64,000 nt of DNA from Streptomyces sp. TSRI0107 (lineage in GTDB: Bacteria > Actinomycetota > Actinomycetes > Streptomycetales > Streptomycetaceae), in NCBI RefSeq assembly GCF_001905845.1, contig NZ_LIVZ01000011.1, positions 248,001 through 312,000 of the forward strand. The letters run 5' to 3'. Within the stretch, counting starts at the first letter, position 1, and each line of letters starts with the position of its first letter. The notes beneath the pieces are model-generated. The model saw only the letters and a program-made list of their open reading frames with translations. It did not search any database and was not told the origin of the DNA. The position numbers were made by a program, and so were the translations under genes. Positions 35,162 to 44,166 of the stretch are shown here, one piece after another.

Positions 35162-35983
35162 TCAGGTCGGCCGTACGGCCATCTTGTCCAGCGCCTCCAG
35201 CAGCCCCGGCAGCTCCGGACCGCGTCCCACCGGCAGGACTTCCCCGGGCGCCTCGTCGAGCAGCACGAACGCGATGTCGTCGGTCCTGGCCACCATCGAC
35301 CAGCCGGGGCCGTCGGCGCGCAGCGTCCGCGCGTCGCCCGGCGCGAAGGACGAGCGGACCCGGCCGAGCGGCGGCGGGGTGTCCACGTACGCGCGTGCCT
35401 CGGCCAGCACACGCCGCACACCGGCCCGCCCGGTGCCCGCCTCGGCTCCCTCCCCGGCCTCGCCGGCGCCGGCCGTGACGAACTCGGCGTCGTCGATCTG
35501 CTCCCGCCACTGCGCCCACTGGAGCGCGATCTCGTCTGCGCCGAGGCGGCGCTGGGCGGGACCCCAGACATCGGTGTCCGGGGGCGCCAGCGGGCGACGG
35601 TCGTCGACCGAGGGATCGGGGTCGTGCGGCGCGGGCACACCGGGCGCCGACACGGCGACCGCCAGGGGCCAGCCGGGCAGCGCCGCGACCACACTGCGCT
35701 CGTCCGGCGACAGGTCGTACTCCATGCCGCAGTCCCAGGAGGCGATCGCGACGGCCACCAGGGACACGTCGTCGGTGACCGCGGTCCACCGCGCGCCGTC
35801 GCCGTCCTGGCCCAGCACCAGGCCGTACCCGTCGGCGAGCGGGGCGAGGCCGAGCGCCGCGCAGGCCTCCGGGTAGTCGTCGCCCAGCACGCTCGGGAAC
35901 TTCGCCGGTGTCAGCAGCACCGCTGTGAGCACATACAGCGCGTCGTCCGTGGCGGTGACGGCGTACTCGTCCGTTCCGGCCAT
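35162..35983 (-). CDS. Unknown 273-aa protein
   Basis: I do not recognise this family, though it looks like a conserved soluble Streptomyces protein. The ATG at 35983 has GGGGAGG seven bases upstream; the longer frame to 36106 lacks one. The N-terminal 110 residues carry ALYVLTAVLLTPAKFPSVLG and a GYGLVLGQDGDGARWTAV strand; a Pro/Asp-rich linker follows. The C-terminal part has GPGWSMVARTDDIAFVLLDE and ends GLLEALDKMAVRPT. Its two halves have similar hydrophobic patterns and could be related domains. No catalytic motif, cysteine cluster or membrane segment is seen. Confidence 0.7.
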   Translation of the reverse strand: MAGTDEYAVTATDDALYVLTAVLLTPAKFPSVLGDDYPEACAALGLAPLADGYGLVLGQDGDGARWTAVTDDVSLVAVAIASWDCGMEYDLSPDERSVVAALPGWPLAVAVSAPGVPAPHDPDPSVDDRRPLAPPDTDVWGPAQRRLGADEIALQWAQWREQIDDAEFVTAGAGEAGEGAEAGTGRAGVRRVLAEARAYVDTPPPLGRVRSSFAPGDARTLRADGPGWSMVARTDDIAFVLLDEAPGEVLPVGRGPELPGLLEALDKMAVRPT

Positions 35984-36121
35984 CACAGCCTCCCCAGGGG
36001 TTTGTCCCAACGGCGCGCACCGTAGTGCGACCGAGAGCCCCTTGTCACGACTCCGTCGGCCGCGCGGAGCTGCGGTGATCCGGTGGAGACCGGACGAATC
36101 AACCACCCGGGGCGACCCGCC

Positions 36122-36418
36122 TCAGGCCGCAGGCAGCCCGAGGAGGTCTCGGGCGACGGCCTGTGGCGACTCGCCGCGCTCCCGCGCGAGGGCGATCACG
36201 GCCCGGCACGCCAGCTCGTTCACCCCGAACGACAACGCCTCCGGCGACACCCAGCCCGCCGCCTCGTCGACCCGGTCCTGGTCGTCCTCGGCGTTGGCCG
36301 CCACATAGACGGCGGCCGCCTCGAAGAGGTTGTGCGTCCGTGCGTCACGGGTGGCGGCCCGCTCCTCCCGCCCCGCACCGCGAAATCTGCTCCAGGACTC
36401 CCGCATCTTGCCGAACAT
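36122..36418 (-). CDS. Unknown 98-aa helical protein
   Basis: GGGGGAAGG lies about nine bases before the ATG. The short protein is predicted helical, beginning MFGKMRESWSRFRGAGREER and containing LFEAAAVYVAANAEDDQDRV and ACRAVIALARERGESPQAVA. It has no recognisable motif, signal or membrane span. A palindromic promoter-like element of MerR type lies 53 bp upstream and may control it. Confidence 0.65.
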   Translation of the reverse strand: MFGKMRESWSRFRGAGREERAATRDARTHNLFEAAAVYVAANAEDDQDRVDEAAGWVSPEALSFGVNELACRAVIALARERGESPQAVARDLLGLPAA

Positions 36419-36470
36419 GCCGACCGCCTTCCCCCTGTGAGGTCTCGTCGCTGATCGTACAAACGTTGCC

Positions 36471-36489
36471 CTTCAACGTAGAGTTGAAG
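36471..36489. promoter_or_regulatory. MerR-type operator candidate
   Basis: CTTCAAC (36471-36477) and GTTGAAG (36483-36489) flank GTAGA, giving a 19-bp dyad. TTGCCC just before the dyad on the plus strand gives a MerR-like promoter layout, with the operator lying between -35 and -10. No MerR gene is in the window and no clear plus-strand gene follows it. Confidence 0.4.
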
Positions 36490-36571
36490 CTTCGGCGGCA
36501 GAAGAGGAAGGGCGCAGGGACGGCGCGGTGAAGCGCTTCGGACCGGCGTCGCCCCGGGTGGTGCGCAGGGG

Positions 36572-37096
36572 TCAGTCGCCGAGTGATTCCAGGGTGGCGC
36601 GCAGCCAGCCGAGTTCGGCCCGCGAGGTGGCGCGGGCGATGGTCAGGATGCCCTGCCGGAACGGGTCGTCCAGTTCCTCCGCGGCGAGCGGCCGGTCACC
36701 GTCGTAGAAGAAGCTCGCGGGCTCCTCCAGGAAGGCAAGTCTGCGGCGCAGTACTGCCGCCTGGGCGCCGGCGTCGTCCAGGTGGCGGAGGAAGGCGAGC
36801 ACCGTGAACCAGCGGTTCTCGTCGGTGATGTCACGCCGGGTGGGCTCGGCGAGCCTGCGGCGCAGTTCCCACTTGCCCTTGTCGGTCAGCGACAGCACAT
36901 GCCGGGGCGCGGCCACCGATCCGGGTTCGGTGGCCCGTTCCAGGAGGCCCGCCTGTTCCAGGCGCTTGATCGCGGGGTACAGCGTGCTCTCCGCGACCGG
37001 CCGCACGTGGCCCGTCAGCGCTGTGATGCGTTTGCGCAGCTCATAGCCGTGCAGCGGGGTGTCGTAAAGAAATCCGAGGATGGCCAGCTCCAGCAT
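36572..37096 (-). CDS. PadR-family transcriptional regulator
   Basis: The 174-residue protein is a PadR repressor with an N-terminal winged helix (MLELAILGFLYDTPLHGYEL, then STLYPAIKRLEQAGLL) and the usual C-terminal helical dimerisation region (LAFLRHLDDAGAQAAVLRRR). The start is set at the M of MLELAIL, the normal first residue of the family; a further in-frame ATG at 37132 would add 12 residues and could be a leaderless start. It is divergent from an alpha/beta hydrolase. In the 145-bp region between them, ATAC (37175) and GTAT (37191) with 12 bp between form a weak dyad that could be its operator. Confidence 0.9.
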   Translation of the reverse strand: MLELAILGFLYDTPLHGYELRKRITALTGHVRPVAESTLYPAIKRLEQAGLLERATEPGSVAAPRHVLSLTDKGKWELRRRLAEPTRRDITDENRWFTVLAFLRHLDDAGAQAAVLRRRLAFLEEPASFFYDGDRPLAAEELDDPFRQGILTIARATSRAELGWLRATLESLGD

Positions 37097-37241
37097 GGCG
37101 GCATTCTCGCGCACTCCAATCCCGCTGTACATCTGATCTGGAGTACTACCCCTGAGTCATACCCCGGCTTCTCTATACCTCGTAACCGATGTATGTTCCT
37201 GGGTGAGCCGACAACGACGGTGGATCAATGAGGGAGGCGCC

Positions 37242-37997
37242 ATGCGGCAAGCCGAGTTCGACGGTGAGGGCAGCCGGATCCGGTGGACGGAGACACCGGG
37301 GGCGGAACCCGCGCGGGTGTACGTCCACGGGCTCGGCTCGGCCTCCGCCGCCTATCACGCCCATATCGCGGCCCGGCCGGAACTCGCGGGCCGGCGCAGC
37401 CTCTTCGTCGACCTGCCCGGGCACGGCATCAGCGACCGGCCCGCCGGCTTCGGTTACAGCCTCGAGGAGCACGCCGCCGCCCTCGCGGCCGCACTCGACG
37501 CCGCGGGCGTGGGCGGCGCCGAACTGATCGCGCACAGCATGGGCGGCGCCGTCGCCCTGGTGCTGGCCCACCGGCGGCCCGACCTCGTCTCCCGGCTGGT
37601 CCTCACCGAAGCCAACCTCGACGCCTTCCCGCCACCCACCGCGGGCAGCAGCGGAATCGCCTCCTATGAGGAGGACGATTTCGTCGACGGCGGGTACGCG
37701 CGCGTGCTGGAGAAAGTGGGTCCCCTGTGGGCGTCGACCATGCGGCACGCCGACCCGCGCGCCCTGCATCGCAGCGCCGTCGGACTGCGCCGCGGATCGC
37801 AGCCCATGATGCGCGCCATCCTGGAGGAACTGACCGTCGACCGCGTCTACTTGCAGGGCGAGCTGAGCGGGGAGCTCGACGGGCGGCGGACGCTGGAGGC
37901 CGCCGGGGTACGCGTCGTGACCGTGCCCGGAGCCGGGCACAACGTCATGTTCGACAACCCCGACGCCTTCGCGGCGGCGGTCGCCGGGCGGATGTGA
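37242..37997 (+). CDS. Alpha/beta hydrolase
   Basis: The ATG at 37242 has GGGAGG upstream, giving 251 residues. The fold is clear: VYVHGLGSASAAYH (oxyanion hole), VDLPGHGISDRPAGFGYSL, the nucleophile elbow AHSMGG and the terminal GAGHNVM with the catalytic His. The Asp/Glu acid is probably in the strand preceding VVTVPGAGH. The substrate cannot be predicted; close types include esterases and haloalkane- or epoxide-type hydrolases without the special residues of those enzymes. PadR-controlled hydrolases often handle phenolic or xenobiotic compounds, which is inference. Confidence 0.9.
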   Translation: MRQAEFDGEGSRIRWTETPGAEPARVYVHGLGSASAAYHAHIAARPELAGRRSLFVDLPGHGISDRPAGFGYSLEEHAAALAAALDAAGVGGAELIAHSMGGAVALVLAHRRPDLVSRLVLTEANLDAFPPPTAGSSGIASYEEDDFVDGGYARVLEKVGPLWASTMRHADPRALHRSAVGLRRGSQPMMRAILEELTVDRVYLQGELSGELDGRRTLEAAGVRVVTVPGAGHNVMFDNPDAFAAAVAGRM

Positions 37998-38001
37998 GGG
38001 C

Positions 38002-38610
38002 TCAGCCCTCGCGATCGGCGAGGACCAGGAACCGGGCGTCCTCGTCGACGTACGACGTCATCCGCCACCCCGAACCGGCGAGCAGGGGCCGGAGATTGGG
38101 CTCCGCGCGGAGGTCGTCCGGGGTGATCCGCCGCCCGTGGCGGGCCGCCAGCGCCGCGCGGCCGATCGGATGGAACAGGGCGAGCCGGCCCCCGGGGCGC
38201 ACGACACGCGCGAGCTCCCGCAGATTCGCGGCAGGATCGGGCAGATGGGCGATGAGGCCCGCCGCGAAGACCGCGTCCAGCGCCTCGGCCCGCAGCGGCA
38301 GGGCGGCCACGTCCGCGAGCAGCAGCAGCCCGTCCCGGCCTCTGCCCGCCCGTACGGCCGCCTGGAGCATCGCCGGGGTCAGGTCGGCCCCGAGCACCAC
38401 TCCGGACGGCCCGACGGCCGCCCTCAGCGGCGGCAGGGCGCGTCCGGTGCCGCAGCCCGCGTCGAGGACGCGGTCGCCCGCGCGCAGTCCCAGCTCGGCG
38501 ACCGCGGCCGCGTAGGCCGGGCCGTCGTCGGGGAAGCGGCTGTCCCAGTCGGCGGCGCGGGCGGTGAAGAACTCCTGGACGTGCGTACGGTCGTCGCTCA
38601 TGTTCCGCAT
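38002..38610 (-). CDS. Class I SAM-dependent methyltransferase
   Basis: The 202-residue protein has motif I VLDAGCGTGRALPPL, the acidic loop VVLGADLTPAMLQAA, the post-motif LLLADVAALPLRAEALDAVF and PGGRLALFHPIGRA. It is a small Rossmann methyltransferase of the ubiE/methyltransf_11 type acting on a small molecule. There is no DNA-methyltransferase catalytic motif (no DPPY or PCQ), so it is not the missing DISARM methylase. The start may be 38610 (GAGGG close by) or the M at 38601. It is convergent with the hydrolase gene, 4 bp apart. Confidence 0.88.
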   Translation of the reverse strand: MRNMSDDRTHVQEFFTARAADWDSRFPDDGPAYAAAVAELGLRAGDRVLDAGCGTGRALPPLRAAVGPSGVVLGADLTPAMLQAAVRAGRGRDGLLLLADVAALPLRAEALDAVFAAGLIAHLPDPAANLRELARVVRPGGRLALFHPIGRAALAARHGRRITPDDLRAEPNLRPLLAGSGWRMTSYVDEDARFLVLADREG

Positions 38611-38753
38611 GATCCCTCACCGGCACGGATGACGTCGCGGTGTGCATGTTCGAGCTGGACGCGATCGTTCAGGTACCTCTGTGTGTCATATTCCAACAGC
38701 TTTCGAAATGCGCCCCCTTCGTGCGCCTGTGCCCCGGCTAGCGTCCCGGGGCC

Positions 38754-39527
38754 ATGGGACACCTGGACCACGCCGCCTTCGGCTGGCTGACCCCCGTGCT
38801 GTCGTACGCCATGGCCTGCGTAGGCGCCGCCCTCGGGCTGCGCTGCACCGTGCGCGCCCTCGGTGCCACCGGGCGCTCGCGCCGCAACTGGCTGATCACC
38901 GCCGCCTCCGCCATCGGCACCGGCATCTGGACCATGCACTTCGTGGCCATGCTGGGCTTCCGCGTCAGCGGCACCGAGATCCGCTACGACGTCGCACCGA
39001 CCGTGCTCAGCCTGCTGGTGGCCATGATCGTCGTCTGCGCCGGCGTCTTCGCGGTCGGCTACGGCCGTGACCGCACCCGCGCCCTCCTGCTCGGCGGACT
39101 CACCACCGGACTGGGCGTGGCCAGCATGCACTACCTGGGCATGGCCGCCGTACGACTGCACGGTGACGTGACCTACGACCCGGTGCTCGTCGGCCTCTCC
39201 GTGCTGATCGCCGTCGTCGCGGCGACGGCGGCCCTCTGGGCGGCGCTCAACATCAAGGCGCCCGCCGCGGTCACCGTCGCCTCCCTCGTCATGGGCGCGG
39301 CGGTCAGCAGCATGCACTACACCGGCATGCTCGCGGTCCAGGTGCGGGTCACGCCCGCCGGCGATCCGCTGCCCGGGGCCACGGCGATGCAGTTCGTCTT
39401 CCCCCTCGCCGTCGGCCTCGGGTCCTATCTCTTCCTGACCTCGGCATTCGTCGCTCTGTCGCCGACGGCGGGGGAGCGCGAGGCCTCCGCCTCCGCACAG
39501 CGACCGGTCGAGACCGCTGCCCGCTGA
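38754..39527 (+). CDS. MHYT-domain membrane protein
   Basis: The 257-residue protein has seven hydrophobic segments and three MHYT-type repeats: TMHFVAMLG, SMHYLGM and SMHYTGM. MHYT domains are membrane sensors proposed to bind copper and detect a diatomic gas or redox state. There is no GGDEF, EAL or kinase output, so any signalling would be through a partner. The next gene, a cvn-type sensor kinase with a nitrate/nitrite-type sensor region, begins 33 bp downstream and could be such a partner. The C-terminal 25 residues are hydrophilic. Confidence 0.9.
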   Translation: MGHLDHAAFGWLTPVLSYAMACVGAALGLRCTVRALGATGRSRRNWLITAASAIGTGIWTMHFVAMLGFRVSGTEIRYDVAPTVLSLLVAMIVVCAGVFAVGYGRDRTRALLLGGLTTGLGVASMHYLGMAAVRLHGDVTYDPVLVGLSVLIAVVAATAALWAALNIKAPAAVTVASLVMGAAVSSMHYTGMLAVQVRVTPAGDPLPGATAMQFVFPLAVGLGSYLFLTSAFVALSPTAGEREASASAQRPVETAAR

Positions 39528-39560
39528 ACCGCCCGAACCCCCTTGCCGAGGCAGGAGGCC

Positions 39561-42065
39561 ATGCCTACATCCCGAAGGACCCCGACGGCCGGCGCCGAGA
39601 CCCCCCGGCCCGCGGTGCGCGGCCGCCGCGCGCACGCCGGCCCACCGGCGGACGAGGGCCCGGACGCCGCCGGCATACCGGCGGACCGCGCGGGCACGCG
39701 TGACACACGCTGGCGGATACGGCCCCGTACCGTTCGCGCCAAGATCATCTGCCTGCTGATGGTGCCCGTCGTGTCGCTGCTGGCGCTGTGGGCGTACGCC
39801 ACCGTCACCACCGCCCAGGACATCTCCCGGCTGCGCCAGCTGCAGCGCGTCGACGCCGAGGTCCGCACCCCCGTCGCGGACGCCGTCGCCGCCCTTCAGG
39901 CCGAGCGTGCCGCCGCCGTGCGGTACGCGACCGACCCGTCGGCCGGCGGGAGGGGCGACCTGGACCGGCTCGCGGAACACACCGACCGCGCGGTGGCGAG
40001 ACTCCGCCTCGGCGAGCGGGGAACCGTCGCCGACGGCCAGGAACTGCCCGCCGAGGTCGCCCGACGCCTCGTCGCGTTCGTCACCGAGGCCGGGGAGCTG
40101 CGCCCGCTGCGCACCGCCGTGCTCGACCACCGCACCGGCTGGAACGAGACGTACGAGCGGTACACCGAGACCATCGCGCACGCCTTCGGCGTGACCGGCG
40201 CGCTCACCGGAGTCCAGGACGCCGAACTCGGTTCCGACGCGCGCGTGCTGCTGGAGTTCTCCCGCGCGGGCGAGGCCCTGGCGCAGGAGGACGTCCTGCT
40301 GGCGAGCGCCCGCCTCGCCGACGGACTCACCGGAGAGCGGCTGCGGCTGTTCACCGGCGCCGTCGACACCCGGCGCACCCTCACCGAGGCCGCCGTCGCC
40401 GACCTGCGCGGCGACGAACGCACCGCCTGGCTCGACCTCGCCGAAGGCGCCGACTACGCCGCCGTGGGCGCTCTGGAGGACCGGGTCCTGGCCAGCAGCG
40501 CGGGCGCCCGCGCGGTCGCGGCGGCACCGGAAGCCGCCTGGCAGAAGGCGCACGGGCACGTCCAGGACGGTATGCGGACCATCGAGCGCGACGCGGCGCG
40601 CGGCGTCGCCGACCGCGCCGACCCGTTCACCCGCGGCCTGCTCACCCCGGCCGGAGCCGCCGTCCTCCTCGGCCTCGCGGCCGTCGCCGCCTCCCTCGTC
40701 ATCTCGGTGCGCATCGGCCGCGGCCTCGTCGTCGAACTGGTCAGCCTGCGCAACGGCGCCCTGGAGATCGCCCGCCGCAAACTCCCCGAGGCGATGCTGA
40801 GACTGCGGGCCGGCGAGGAGATCGACATCCGCGCGGAGGCCCCGCCCGGACCACCCGCCGAGGACGAGACCGGACAGGTCGCCGAGGCACTGGGCACCGT
40901 GCACCGCGCGGCGCTGCGGGCCGCTGTCGAACGCGCCGAACTCGCCAGCGGCATCTCCGGCGTCTTCGTCAACCTCGCCCGCCGCAGCCAGGTCCTCGTC
41001 CACCGGCAGCTGAGCCTCCTGGACAGCATGGAACGCCGCTCCGACGACCCCGACGAGCTGAGCGACCTGTTCCGGCTCGACCACCTCACCACCCGCATGC
41101 GGCGGCACGCCGAGAGCCTGATCATCCTCTCCGGCGCCGCCCCCGGCAGGGCCTGGCGCATGCCGGTGTCCCTGACCAACGTGGTCCGCGCGGCCGTGTC
41201 CGAGATCGAGGACTACGCGCGCGTGGAGGTACGGCAACTCCCCGAGGCGTCCGTCATCGGCGCCGCCGTCGCCGACCTCACCCACCTCCTCGCCGAGATC
41301 ATCGAGAACGCCGCCCAGTTCTCGCCGCCCCACACGCGCGTGCGGGTCACCGGCGAACCCGTCGGCAACGGATACGCCGTCGAGGTCGAGGACCGCGGCC
41401 TGGGCATGGGCCCGGAGACCCTGGCCGAGGCCAACCGCCGTATCGAGCAGTCGGAGGCGCTGGACCTGTTCGACAGCGACCGGCTCGGCCTCTTCGTGGT
41501 CAGCAGGCTCGCGGCACGGCACGACATCAAGGTCCACCTGCGGACCTCGCCCTACGGCGGCACCACGGCCGTCGTCCTGCTGCCGAAAGCGCTGTTGCAC
41601 AACGGCGCGCCGGAACGCGCCCCCGACGAGCCGGCCACCGCGGAACAGGACACCGAACGCGCCTACGCGCGCGTGCCCGACGGCTCGGGCCACCAGGAGG
41701 CGTCCGTCCAAGCCGTTCCGGCAACTGCCGACCGGCCCGTGCTGGTGGCCCCAGCCCCCGCCCCGGCCGTGGCGGAGCACAGCCCCGAACCCCCGCCCCC
41801 GGGAGTCACCGCCTTGCGCCTGCACCGACCGCCCGACACTCCCGAAAGCCCCGACGACCTCCCCCGCCGGGTACGGCAGACCCATCTCGTCCCCCAACTG
41901 CGCGACCGACGCCCCGAGGAACCGGCCCGACCGCCAGGGCCGCACGGCGACGAGACGCGCACCCCGGAACTCGTACGGGACCGCATGACGGCCTACCGCG
42001 ACGGCTGGGCCCGAGGCGGCGGCCGGCGCCCCGGCCGTGACAGCAGTGAAGGAGACCCCGCATGA
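39561..42065 (+). CDS. cvnA: Conservon sensor histidine kinase-like protein (CvnA)
   Basis: The 834-residue protein opens with a disordered Arg/Pro-rich head, then a first transmembrane helix (residues about 65-85, KIICLLMVPVVSLLALWAYA) and an extracytoplasmic helical domain of the nitrate/nitrite-sensing type (AVAALQAERAAAVRYA). A second membrane helix (about 365-385) and a HAMP-like linker follow. The ATPase lid has IIENAAQFSPPHTRV (N box), EDRGLGMGP (G1) and GGTTAVVLLP. The H-box region is RLDHLTTRMRRHAESLIIL. A Pro-rich tail of about 160 residues ends the protein. AGGAGG is very close to ATG 39561. In conservons CvnA-CvnD form a membrane signalling complex that resembles a G-protein-coupled system. 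Confidence 0.93.
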   Translation: MPTSRRTPTAGAETPRPAVRGRRAHAGPPADEGPDAAGIPADRAGTRDTRWRIRPRTVRAKIICLLMVPVVSLLALWAYATVTTAQDISRLRQLQRVDAEVRTPVADAVAALQAERAAAVRYATDPSAGGRGDLDRLAEHTDRAVARLRLGERGTVADGQELPAEVARRLVAFVTEAGELRPLRTAVLDHRTGWNETYERYTETIAHAFGVTGALTGVQDAELGSDARVLLEFSRAGEALAQEDVLLASARLADGLTGERLRLFTGAVDTRRTLTEAAVADLRGDERTAWLDLAEGADYAAVGALEDRVLASSAGARAVAAAPEAAWQKAHGHVQDGMRTIERDAARGVADRADPFTRGLLTPAGAAVLLGLAAVAASLVISVRIGRGLVVELVSLRNGALEIARRKLPEAMLRLRAGEEIDIRAEAPPGPPAEDETGQVAEALGTVHRAALRAAVERAELASGISGVFVNLARRSQVLVHRQLSLLDSMERRSDDPDELSDLFRLDHLTTRMRRHAESLIILSGAAPGRAWRMPVSLTNVVRAAVSEIEDYARVEVRQLPEASVIGAAVADLTHLLAEIIENAAQFSPPHTRVRVTGEPVGNGYAVEVEDRGLGMGPETLAEANRRIEQSEALDLFDSDRLGLFVVSRLAARHDIKVHLRTSPYGGTTAVVLLPKALLHNGAPERAPDEPATAEQDTERAYARVPDGSGHQEASVQAVPATADRPVLVAPAPAPAVAEHSPEPPPPGVTALRLHRPPDTPESPDDLPRRVRQTHLVPQLRDRRPEEPARPPGPHGDETRTPELVRDRMTAYRDGWARGGGRRPGRDSSEGDPA

Positions 42066-42493
42066 TCCAGGACCCGAGGGCCGCCCAGCGGTCCGGCGAA
42101 CTCGACTGGCTGCTCGACGACCTGGTGCTGCGGGTGCACGAGGTACGGCACGCCGTGGTGCTCTCCAACGACGGACTCGCCGTGGGCGCCTCCAGCGACC
42201 TGGGCCGCGAGGACGCCGAACACCTCGCCGCGGTCGCCTCCGGCTTCCACAGCCTGGCCAAAGGCGCCGGCCGGCACTTCGGCGTCGGCGGCGTACGCCA
42301 GACCATGGTCGAGATGGACGACGCCTTCCTGTTCGTCGCAGCCGCCGGCGACGGCACCTGCCTCGCCGTCATGACCGCCGTGACCGCGGACATCGGCCTC
42401 GTCGCCTACGAGATGGCCCGGCTCGTCAAGCGGGTCGGCGAGCACCTGTACACACCACCGCGGGCCTCCGCGCGGCCGCCCGCCGCCGGATGA
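42062..42493 (+). CDS. cvnB: Roadblock/LC7 protein (CvnB)
   Basis: The start overlaps the cvnA stop as ATGA. At 143 residues it is a Roadblock/LC7 domain protein (LDWLLDDLVLRVHEVRHAVV, then LSNDGL, RQTMVEMDD and ADIGLVAYEMARLV). In this family, roadblock proteins modulate small GTPases, here CvnD. The sequence is about 70 percent identical by eye to a second copy 1.7 kb downstream. Confidence 0.95.
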   Translation: MIQDPRAAQRSGELDWLLDDLVLRVHEVRHAVVLSNDGLAVGASSDLGREDAEHLAAVASGFHSLAKGAGRHFGVGGVRQTMVEMDDAFLFVAAAGDGTCLAVMTAVTADIGLVAYEMARLVKRVGEHLYTPPRASARPPAAG

Positions 42494-42515
42494 GCCGAAA
42501 GGGCGGTCCGCAGCG

Positions 42516-42965
42516 ATGACCGAGGACACGACCGAGACGACCGACAGGCCCGACAGGCCCGACACGGCCGACGCCCCGAGCGAGCGGGACAGTCAGTGGT
42601 ACGACCACGAGGCAGGGCCCCTGGTACGTCCGTACGCCATGACCGGCGGGCGCACCAAACCCGGCCCCACAGGGGTCCCCTTCGACCTCATCGCCCTCGT
42701 CACGCTCGACCCGGGCGCGGCCGGCCCCGACGGCGACGGCATGCTCGGACCGGAACACCGCGCCCTGATCGAGCTGTGCCGCGCGGAGACCCAGTCGGTC
42801 GCCGAACTCGCCGCGGGTGCCGACCTGCCCGTCGGGGTGGTCCGGGTGCTCCTCGGAGACCTGCTGGAACTCGGCCGCGTCACCGTGAGCCGCCCCGTAC
42901 CCCCCGCGCAGCTGCCCGACGAGCGGATTCTGCGCGAGGTGATCGAAGGACTGCGAGCCCTGTAG
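42516..42965 (+). CDS. cvnC: DUF742 protein (CvnC)
   Basis: The 149-residue protein has the DUF742 core: VRPYAMTGGRTKPG, PFDLIALV, LCRAETQSVAELAAG (a helix-turn-helix-like region) and GVVRVLLGDLLELGRV. The N-terminus is an acidic tail rich in Asp and Thr. DUF742 proteins accompany CvnB and CvnD in every conservon and probably bridge the complex or bind DNA. It lies 22 bp after cvnB. Confidence 0.95.
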   Translation: MTEDTTETTDRPDRPDTADAPSERDSQWYDHEAGPLVRPYAMTGGRTKPGPTGVPFDLIALVTLDPGAAGPDGDGMLGPEHRALIELCRAETQSVAELAAGADLPVGVVRVLLGDLLELGRVTVSRPVPPAQLPDERILREVIEGLRAL

Positions 42966-43011
42966 ACGCACGGTCGTCAGACAATGCCGGCACACCAGAG
43001 AGAAGTGATCG

Positions 43012-43617
43012 ATGGTCTCCGATAACTCCGACGCCCTCGGCGGCGACAACACCGCGCTGGCGTTGAAGATACTGGTCGCCGGTGGTTTCGGCGTGGGCAA
43101 GACGACCCTGGTGGGCGCGGTCAGCGAGATCCGGCCGCTGCGCACCGAGGAACTGCTCAGCCAGGCCGGACAACTGGTGGACGACACCGACGGAGTGGAC
43201 CAGAAGGTCACGACGACCGTCGCCATGGACTTCGGCCGCATCACCATCCGGTCGGGACTGTCCCTCTACCTGTTCGGCACACCCGGCCAGGACCGCTTCT
43301 GGTTCCTGTGGGACGAGCTGTCGCAGGGCGCCCTCGGCGCCGTCGTCCTCGCCGACACCCGCCGCCTGGAGGACTGCTTCCCCGCGGTGGACTACTTCGA
43401 GCACCGGCACATCCCGTTCGTGGTGGCCGTCAACTGCTTCGCGGGCGCCCGCACCTACGGCGGCCACGACGTCTCCCGCGCCCTCGACTTGGACCAGGGC
43501 ACCCCCGTCGTGCTCTGCGACGCCCGCGACCGCGACTCCGGCAAGGAGGTGCTGATCCGGCTCGTCGAGTACGCCGGGCGGATGCACACCGCCCGGCTGC
43601 TCGACTCCGTCAGCTGA
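43012..43617 (+). CDS. cvnD: Conservon GTP/ATP-binding protein (CvnD)
   Basis: This 201-residue MglA-like small GTPase has P-loop GGFGVGKTTLVGAV, switch I DGVDQKVTTTVAMDFG and switch II GTPGQDRFWFLWDEL. The usual NKxD base-specificity motif is replaced by VAVNCF, as is normal in this family. It should cycle nucleotide under control of the CvnB roadblock protein and the CvnA sensor. GAGAGAAG lies before the ATG. It closes the cvnABCD operon. Confidence 0.95.
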   Translation: MVSDNSDALGGDNTALALKILVAGGFGVGKTTLVGAVSEIRPLRTEELLSQAGQLVDDTDGVDQKVTTTVAMDFGRITIRSGLSLYLFGTPGQDRFWFLWDELSQGALGAVVLADTRRLEDCFPAVDYFEHRHIPFVVAVNCFAGARTYGGHDVSRALDLDQGTPVVLCDARDRDSGKEVLIRLVEYAGRMHTARLLDSVS

Positions 43618-43644
43618 CCGGAGCGGCGTGGCGAACGGCCGGCG

Positions 43645-44073
43645 TCACTCGGCCACGCCGCCCTCCGCCAGCACCTTGTCGAGGGTGACCCGCACCAGGA
43701 CCTCGCCGGGTACGCCGTTGCGCGCTCCGTACTCCTCGGCGCGGTCGTCGCCCATGTACCGCGCTCCGATCCGCGCCGCCCAGTGCCGCAGCTCGTCCAG
43801 GTCCTCCGACAGCCGCGCGCGGCCCCGCAGCACCACGTAGGCGAAGGGCGGCCGGTCGTCGTCCACACAGAGGGCGACCCGGCCGTCGCGGGCCAGGTTG
43901 CGCCCCTTCACGGTGTCCTTGCCCGTGGTGAACACCACCTCGTCGCCGTCCAGCAGGAACCAGATGGGCGCCACGTGGGGGCTCCCGTCCTCCCGGACGG
44001 TCGACAGCTTTCCGGTGCGGGTGCCGTGCGAGACGAACTCCCGCCATTGCGTGTCGGTCATCTTGTGTGCCAT
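43645..44073 (-). CDS. PPOX-class F420-dependent oxidoreductase
   Basis: The 142-residue protein is a split-barrel flavin/F420-binding protein of the PPOX class. Key segments are GKLSTVREDGSPHVAPIWFL (cofactor strand), VVFTTGKDTVKGRNLARDGR and VALCVDDDRPPFAYVVLRGRA. AGGAGG lies eight bases before ATG 44073. In actinobacteria such proteins reduce quinones or other compounds with F420H2. It lies between cvnD and an extra roadblock gene but on the opposite strand, so it is not part of the conservon operon. Confidence 0.9.
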   Translation of the reverse strand: MAHKMTDTQWREFVSHGTRTGKLSTVREDGSPHVAPIWFLLDGDEVVFTTGKDTVKGRNLARDGRVALCVDDDRPPFAYVVLRGRARLSEDLDELRHWAARIGARYMGDDRAEEYGARNGVPGEVLVRVTLDKVLAEGGVAE

Positions 44074-44166
44074 GCCGCCATCCTCCTTGCCCGCGCGTCG
44101 CTCCTGGGGAAGGCTGGCGGAGAGATCCTCCGGCCAGGGGGAGACATCACACGGGGAGACCGGATC

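Noticed and set aside
36528..36571. Short plus-strand gene after the MerR-like dyad
   Set aside because: The GTG at 36528 runs antisense into the PadR gene without a binding site and has no recognisable protein sequence.
38002..38610. Methyltransferase as the missing DISARM methylase
   Set aside because: It has only the generic SAM motif I and small-molecule type segments, no DNA-methylase catalytic motif, and lies 17 kb away among unrelated genes.
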